Source: Watersipora subatra
Lineage: Eukaryota > Bryozoa > Gymnolaemata > Cheilostomatida > Watersiporidae
Reading direction: 5' to 3'
DNA length: 64,000 nucleotides
NCBI RefSeq assembly: GCF_963576615.1
Contig: NC_088716.1
Location: 58,916,228 to 58,980,227, forward strand
In this document: positions 58,811-64,000 of the stretch, one piece after another
Layout of the letters: the number at the start of each line of letters is the position of its first letter
Position numbering within the stretch: the stretch's first letter is position 1
The notes under the pieces: model-generated
Database searches by the model: none
What the model was told of the DNA's origin: nothing
The model's input: only the letters and a program-made list of their open reading frames with translations
Position numbers and translations under genes: made by a program

Positions 58811-59272
58811 ATGGAACCTGAGTTAGCAGAGCAACAAACATTAACCATACCCGATGCGGAGAATGGTATACCAAAAGAAAATATCAACTCACTACAGAAT
58901 GACGATGGGCAAGTTGGAAGCAAGCGCAGTTCTTCAGAGCGTCACAAAGAATCGGCACCAAACAATCACAGAAGTCCCTCATACGCAAGCTCTGAACTAA
59001 CATGGAAGCCTAAAAAACGTAGCCACAAATGTGCATTGGCTATGATGACCTCAACTGCATTTATATTTTTGCTGACCTGTGTTGTAGTTTTATCCGCATT
59101 GCTTTATTCAGAGAAGATGAGTACTAACTTGCTGATGAACGAACTGTACTCTCAGAATCAACTTCTAGATTGCTTAAGTCGACAGGCTGGTTGGAGCCTG
59201 TGTCCCAGATATTATCAGCCTACCCAGCATTGCAGCAGACGTATTAGCATTGACTGTACTCCGATTGAATGA
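58811..59272 (+). CDS. small type II membrane protein, paralogue A, 153 residues
   Basis: One coding exon. ATG 58811; a TTTGATAG acceptor 11 bases upstream suggests an intron in the 5' UTR. Residues 1-73 are hydrophilic, Ser- and charge-rich, without Cys until residue 74. PKKRSHK (67-73) precedes a membrane helix at about 75-98 (FIFLLTCVVVLSALLY), so type II topology is predicted. The ectodomain (about 99-153) has four Cys (121, 131, 141, 149), GW, CPR and a dibasic RR before the last Cys. It is strongly similar to the protein at 61823-62287 over the helix and ectodomain, while the cytosolic part is diverged. AATAAA at 59384. Family not recognised. Confidence 0.78.
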   Translation: MEPELAEQQTLTIPDAENGIPKENINSLQNDDGQVGSKRSSSERHKESAPNNHRSPSYASSELTWKPKKRSHKCALAMMTSTAFIFLLTCVVVLSALLYSEKMSTNLLMNELYSQNQLLDCLSRQAGWSLCPRYYQPTQHCSRRISIDCTPIE

Positions 59273-59344
59273 TCACAGTCTAGCTTCATGTTTCAGTTTA
59301 ATTGTTATTGTACATAGAAGTTCCTTCTTCCTTACTTGTTTTCT

Positions 59345-59504
59345 CTAAAGTGATATAGGACTTCCAATTCTTATAAACGCAGCAATAAATGAGTCATCGA
59401 GTTGTACTGTAATAGTCATTGTTCTTTCCTCATCAGCATTTTTTTTAAGGTCTAAACTTACAGCATCAAATAAGTCTTTCACACAATTGGTGTAAACGAA
59501 TCTA
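59345..59504 (-). CDS. possible terminal exon of an unknown minus-strand gene
   Basis: A strong acceptor (TTTTTTTCCTTCAG) is followed by about 52 codons and TAG at 59347-59345, with a mixed, protein-like composition (for example VKDLFDAVSLDL). It overlaps the 3' UTR of paralogue A in antisense. A further minus-strand open stretch at 59740-59940 could belong to it, but no splice chain could be established. Confidence 0.3.
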
Positions 59505-61320
59505 CTGAAGGAAAAAAATGTATAAAAAAGACCGATTGTGCTTGCAGAGCAACTTCCCATAGCAAAATTGATTAATATGGTTTTAGTAGACCTGATTTAC
59601 GACTTGTTTAGCAATTATGTCTGAGCTATCAACAACATGTTTCAAGAGAATGCCGTAGTACTTGTTTTGTTGTACTAAAGTACGAGTCGCAAGCTGATGA
59701 AATTTGTATAAATATTTATAAGCTGCTATAAGTTTTTCTTTAAAAAAAAGTACTAATCAATGAAGCATCTGAAGAACGCTTGAGGATAAAATATATTCCC
59801 AAACACTGTAAAAGATTTTTGTTCATAAAAGTGAACTTTGGGTAATATCTATATGTGATAGTAAAGATTTTGCGAGCTTGTATGGTGACTTTTATTGAGA
59901 ATGTTGTATTGGGGTCGATGGTAACTAGATCGAATGTCAAGTAGGTTTTATGAGATAAATCTCATCTTGTATCAGCTAAAGTAAACTAAGCTTTGCATCA
60001 TCATCGCCATGTTTGGCTCTTCGACATGTCTGGCTCTTTACAAATTCGTCACCACTTCTGGCTCTCCACCAATCCGCCATCAAACCTGCACTCACTCATC
60101 GTATGCTAAGCAGACTAAACCAATATTTTATCGAATTCTTGATTGACAATATATTTTTCATCTTTTTTTCACATATCTCTATAATGCATTTTTGTTGTTG
60201 TTATGTACAGTTAATAATAGTAGAATCTATTAAAAAGATCATAGATTTTTTGCATTGTGGAATGGATTTAACAATTGACAGTGTATTTTTGTGTAAATAT
60301 TTTATTTAAACTACAAGTTTTATGAGTTGAAACCTGCACCCTTTCACAGTTTGCATCTAGGATAGTTTCTAGAGTGATGGTTCTGTGTTTAGAGTTGCCT
60401 AGTTTAGAGTAGATGCTCCTAGACTGCCATGATTAGTGACTCTATATATACAGCCAATCAGGACAAGGCAACTTAGACTATTCAATTCAAACCAGCTAAC
60501 AGAGTGAGAATAACTGGTTTTGTTATTTGCATGGAATAATATTAAATTTGCAAAAACTTCAAAAATTTGAGCATTAGTTAGTTCTGACACTAATAATTTG
60601 GATGGTCATTTATATATACTGATAGCTAGACACAGACTTTGAACTATGGGTTAACTAACGGCCACTCTTACTACAATTGAACTGTTATACTTGTATACTT
60701 GCTGTCTCTCAATTTACTTTGGCCGATGTCATCATAACTTTCACACAGCTAGTGCCGTTGAGAGAGTGAATCATTGGTTGTAGAGAAGATTTTCATTATT
60801 AGATTACTACATTGTCAAATAGATTATCCTTCCGATTCACGCTGTTTACGTTCAAATAGTGAATGATGGCAAACGACACACGTAATAGAGAGCCTTTTTT
60901 CGACTCATGCATTTGTTTACTTATTTACCCATTCTGTATCCTGTATTAACTGCCACAGATTCAACCCATTATTTTCCTTGTAGAACTTTTATAAGCACTA
61001 TGTTATTGTCTGTGTGAAAACTTGCAAAACACCCATTGACTGAATGGTAATTTCAAATTGTAATTATAAAAAATTTTCGGCTATCAGTGACTGTGAAGTG
61101 CTATCACCAAATTGGTTCACATTGTACAGGCGGTCGTGGAAGCTCGATTAAATATCGAAAAAGTTTGACAGCTGCAAACTTTCCCGATGTGTCCATGTTG
61201 CTTTGTCGATTCGATCGGTTTATAGTTACAATAATTGACGATGAATGCGGAAAGGAAAATGCCGTCACATAGCAATATAGTGCAAACCGGCAAGATAGCT
61301 GAGAAACAACTGACCTGTCA
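59505..61320. other. spacer between the paralogues
   Basis: No supported gene. Near 61115-61295 GGTTCACATTGTA and, from the right, CGGTTTGCACTATATTG form degenerate inverted ends like those of the element at 53774. About 70 bases at 60920-60990 resemble 62760-62830. Confidence 0.4.
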
Positions 61321-61552
61321 AGTCAAGCACAGAGTAAGTAGTCAAACACGGAGTAAGTAGTCAAACACGGAGTAAGTAGTCAAACACGGAGTAAGTAGTC
61401 AAACACGGAGTAAGTAGTCAAAAACAGAGTAAGTAGTCAAACACAGAGTAAGTAGTCAAACACAGAGTAAGTAGTCAAAAACAGAGTAAGTAGTCAAACA
61501 CAGAGTAAGTAGTCAAACATAGAGTAAGTAGTCAAACACAGAGTAAGTAGTC
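61321..61552. repeat. 19-bp minisatellite, 12 copies
   Basis: Unit GTCAAACACGGAGTAAGTA with CACAGAG and AAACAGAG variants. Unrelated to the 19-bp array at 25300. Confidence 0.94.
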
Positions 61553-61681
61553 CGTGGTTATTATGATTGTTTGAGCTGAAGGAGTCTGTTTATTAGCATA
61601 ATAAATTGCAGTTATCTGGCGTCTAGTGGCTATATAATTACGTGACAAGCATAATACAATCAAAACAGCTGATCAAACAAC

Positions 61682-61687
61682 TTTATT
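61682..61687 (-). terminator. candidate polyadenylation signal of paralogue B
   Basis: AATAAA on the minus strand, about 136 bases after the stop of paralogue B. Confidence 0.45.
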
Positions 61688-61822
61688 TTAGGTCAGAGGT
61701 CAAAGGTCATCAGCGACTACGATTAACAATAAATAAATAAAAATGCATAAAGATTGCATCATGCATCACAACAGAGAGAGCATAATGCAATCTAGATTAA
61801 ATTATACTAAATGCTATCACAA

Positions 61823-62287
61823 TCATTCAATTTGGCTACAATCTAGAGAAATACGCCTTGTGCAACGCAGAGCTGGTTGATAGTGTCTGGGACAGAGACC
61901 CCAACCGGGCTGCTGACTTAAACACTCTAAAAGCTGATTCTGAGAGTACAGTTCGTTCATCAGCAAGTCCGTGCTCATCTTCTCTGAATAAAGCAATGCC
62001 AATAAAACTCCAACACAAGAGAGCAAAAATATGATAGTGACGAAAAGCAGCACGACTATTGCGCACTTGTGATTATTCTTTTTACTGTCTCTAGACATTT
62101 CAGAGTCTTGGAATGATACGCTACCACTTTGGCTTTTCAGTTTTGTTTTATGTAGCTGCCCAGAAGTTCTGTCACCTTCAGAATGTTCCTCATCGTCGTA
62201 AACTGATGAACAGCTGCTCCCGGATAAATGACCACATTCTATGTCAGAAGCATGTAAGGCCTGTTCCTCGGCTATGGAGTTTTCCAT
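61823..62287 (-). CDS. small type II membrane protein, paralogue B, 154 residues
   Basis: One coding exon on the minus strand. A longer frame begins at 62308, but a TTGCTATTTTGCAG acceptor lies at about 62303. The Met at 62287, just after it, is therefore preferred, with the first intron in the 5' UTR as in paralogue A. An acidic, Ser-rich cytosolic part is followed by NNHK, a helix at about 76-100, and an ectodomain with Cys at 122, 132, 142 and 150. The block LLYSEKMST, then LLMNELYSQNQLL, GW, LCPR, YQP, RRIS and DC is shared with paralogue A. Disulphides and possible cleavage at RR are inferred. Tail-to-tail orientation and a 2.5-kb spacer imply an inverted duplication. Confidence 0.8.
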   Translation of the reverse strand: MENSIAEEQALHASDIECGHLSGSSCSSVYDDEEHSEGDRTSGQLHKTKLKSQSGSVSFQDSEMSRDSKKNNHKCAIVVLLFVTIIFLLSCVGVLLALLYSEKMSTDLLMNELYSQNQLLECLSQQPGWGLCPRHYQPALRCTRRISLDCSQIE

Positions 62288-62308
62288 TATGTGTGTAGAA
62301 ATCTGCAA

Positions 62309-63573
62309 AATAGCAAGCGCTAGGAGGTAAATTTTGGATTATTGTTAGCGAATAAATTCTTCCACTTTCTCTCTAAAATTCCAATTTGCATGCTAAACTC
62401 AGAACCAGTCGAAGGATTACTGATCGGATATAGAAGAAGGTATATTAAAGGTCTGCTGCAATTGTCCGTATCAGGATTTTACAAATACAATAGATAAATA
62501 AAATAGAATAAAAAATTTGACTTCCTTCGAAAATGATAAAGATTATCTGATAGTACAAATTATAACTTACTTACATCTATATTTGCTTGACAAATATCTT
62601 ATTGATTTGACTAGTTCTATCCCAACCTGATGTTATAGAGCGAGTAATTGATATGTTTGGGCAGTTTTCTTTTATAAAAGCTTCACATACAGGAAATTGA
62701 TGTCACACTTCACGCTTCATGGGATACAGTAGTCGCCGGCCGGCCATCTTGTGATGCTGCTTATCTGCTTATTCCGTATCCCGTGTCAAATCTTATGGCT
62801 TCTGACCCATTAATTTCCTTGTAAATTTCCCCTTGAACATCGTTATCTGCCGTATGACCAGTCGCTAAACCCTCATTGGCTAAAGGCTTAGCTCATTTTC
62901 TAATTATAAACAATCGTCGTACTCATATCCACAATAGAATATCATTGAATGGTATGTACCGATGAATCATGATGATAGATAGCGAGCTTTTCTTTCACGT
63001 GGTTTAAAACATGCTGTTGTCTGATCGTTTAAATTCTGTCTGATATTACTGAAAATTGTAAAGTTTTTATTCCATATTTCAGCACTTTATTCAGCACAAA
63101 CATTTTATGTTAATAGCTTTCAAAGGAAATAAGTGAAGCAGGCTGAAGCCATCATGGTTTTCTTTTAGAAATAAATAACGAAAATATTCGTTCAAGATCT
63201 GTAGCAGGTGGACTTTTTTTAATTCTTTGGAAAAATTTAAAAGTCATACAGATCATTGCAAAAGCTTCTGAAATTATATCGAGGCAACTGCATCAGAAAG
63301 GAACATATTTTTCATGACTGAACTTGTTCATCTAACAAGATTAGCTGAAATAGCGAGCACATTTGTAAACTACCAAGTGGCTGCCCTTTGTTGCATAGGT
63401 AATAAAAAGGTTTTTGCATAGAAAATCGACATTTGTTTACCATGTAACTTTTAAATGAAGGTGTTTGTTTGTTTATTTCTGTGTGTGCCATAAGTTTAAC
63501 TAAGTTTATGCTATTTATTTATACATTAATACATACTTAATCAATCAATAACAGCGACTATAGCTATTATTAA
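62309..63573. other. upstream region of paralogue B
   Basis: No gene or element recognised; it must include the paralogue B promoter and 5' UTR exon, which I cannot place. Confidence 0.4.
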
Positions 63574-64000
63574 ATGGTTGACTTGCAACAAAATTCACAT
63601 TATACAGTTACCGGTATTTAGTATCGAAAGGTTCACCATGTCGTATTCTGCCGTGTTGTAACCTCAAAATATGTGGAATTTGATTACAAGCCTTTAAAAG
63701 CTCAAAAACGAACAGTTAATCGCAGCCATCACGAAGATGCCGTAGCCTGGAATCCCTCTCAAAACGGCTCCAATGTGGCGCAGTTGAACTCGACGTGCTT
63801 CTGTTTACAGTTTCATGCAATCTCCTTCGTCGAAATATATTCACAAATATACTTCACACATTTAATAAAACCACGTCTATTGTCTTTACGCGCCGGTTTC
63901 ATTATCATTGTAATGCTGTCACTTTGAGCACTGATATCTCCAAACCTAGCCTAAACATTAGTTTAATTTTTTAACCTTAGCTCGAAAGAGTGCATATCAT
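63574..64000 (+). mobile_element. TTAA element, copy 5, runs off the window
   Basis: Terminus ATGGTTGACTTGCAAC preceded by TTAA (63570-63573). The interior matches the left half of copies 1 and 3 to the window end. Short open frames inside are not genes. Confidence 0.88.

Noticed and set aside
56866-61552. CRISPR-like arrays
   Set aside because: The arrays are head-to-tail minisatellites without unique spacers, in an animal genome.
63673-63927. 84-codon frame near the window end
   Set aside because: It lies within TTAA element copy 5; the matching frames in other copies are not conserved as protein.

Overview
The window is nuclear DNA of an invertebrate animal. The evidence is spliced genes with GT-AG introns up to several kilobases long, AT-rich non-coding sequence, and a mix of eukaryotic mobile elements: a Ty3/gypsy retrotransposon, mariner, pogo/Tigger, hAT-like, Harbinger-like and TTAA-type elements, and tRNA-derived SINEs. 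There are no operons, bacterial genes or CRISPR arrays. The transposon mix fits a marine spiralian such as a bryozoan or mollusc, but the species cannot be settled from this sequence.

Layout. 1-4171: 3' part of a decayed Ty3/gypsy element ending in a 218-bp LTR. 5341-7607: spliced but broken integrase-core gene (+). 10745-13154: intact-looking five-exon gene (-) for a 361-residue protein with a SAM-like N-terminus. 13.3-17.9 kb: small palindromic elements and scraps of a possible MULE-like gene (-). 17883-22051: dead pogo/Tigger transposon (-) with a 0.9-kb TTAA element nested inside. 24218-42657: UFSP2, the UFM1-specific protease, reconstructed here as 14 phase-consistent exons (605 residues). 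Its introns hold three minisatellites, a mariner, a hAT-like element, a TTAA element with a Harbinger-like insertion, and a TA element that splits a minisatellite. 43-45.9 kb: two more elements and a 35-bp minisatellite. 46487-51909: six-exon gene (+) for a 197-residue signal-peptide/single-pass membrane protein that I do not recognise. 52.5-58.3 kb: large minisatellites and SINEs. 58811-59272 (+) and 61823-62287 (-): a tail-to-tail pair of paralogous small type II membrane proteins with a conserved four-cysteine ectodomain, also unrecognised. 63574 to the end: left end of another TTAA element.

Only UFSP2 can be placed in a known pathway (removal and processing of UFM1). The most novel coding material is the inverted membrane-protein pair, the 197-residue membrane protein and the SAM-like protein. 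The most striking non-coding material is the five-copy TTAA element family and about a dozen minisatellites, several of them inside introns.
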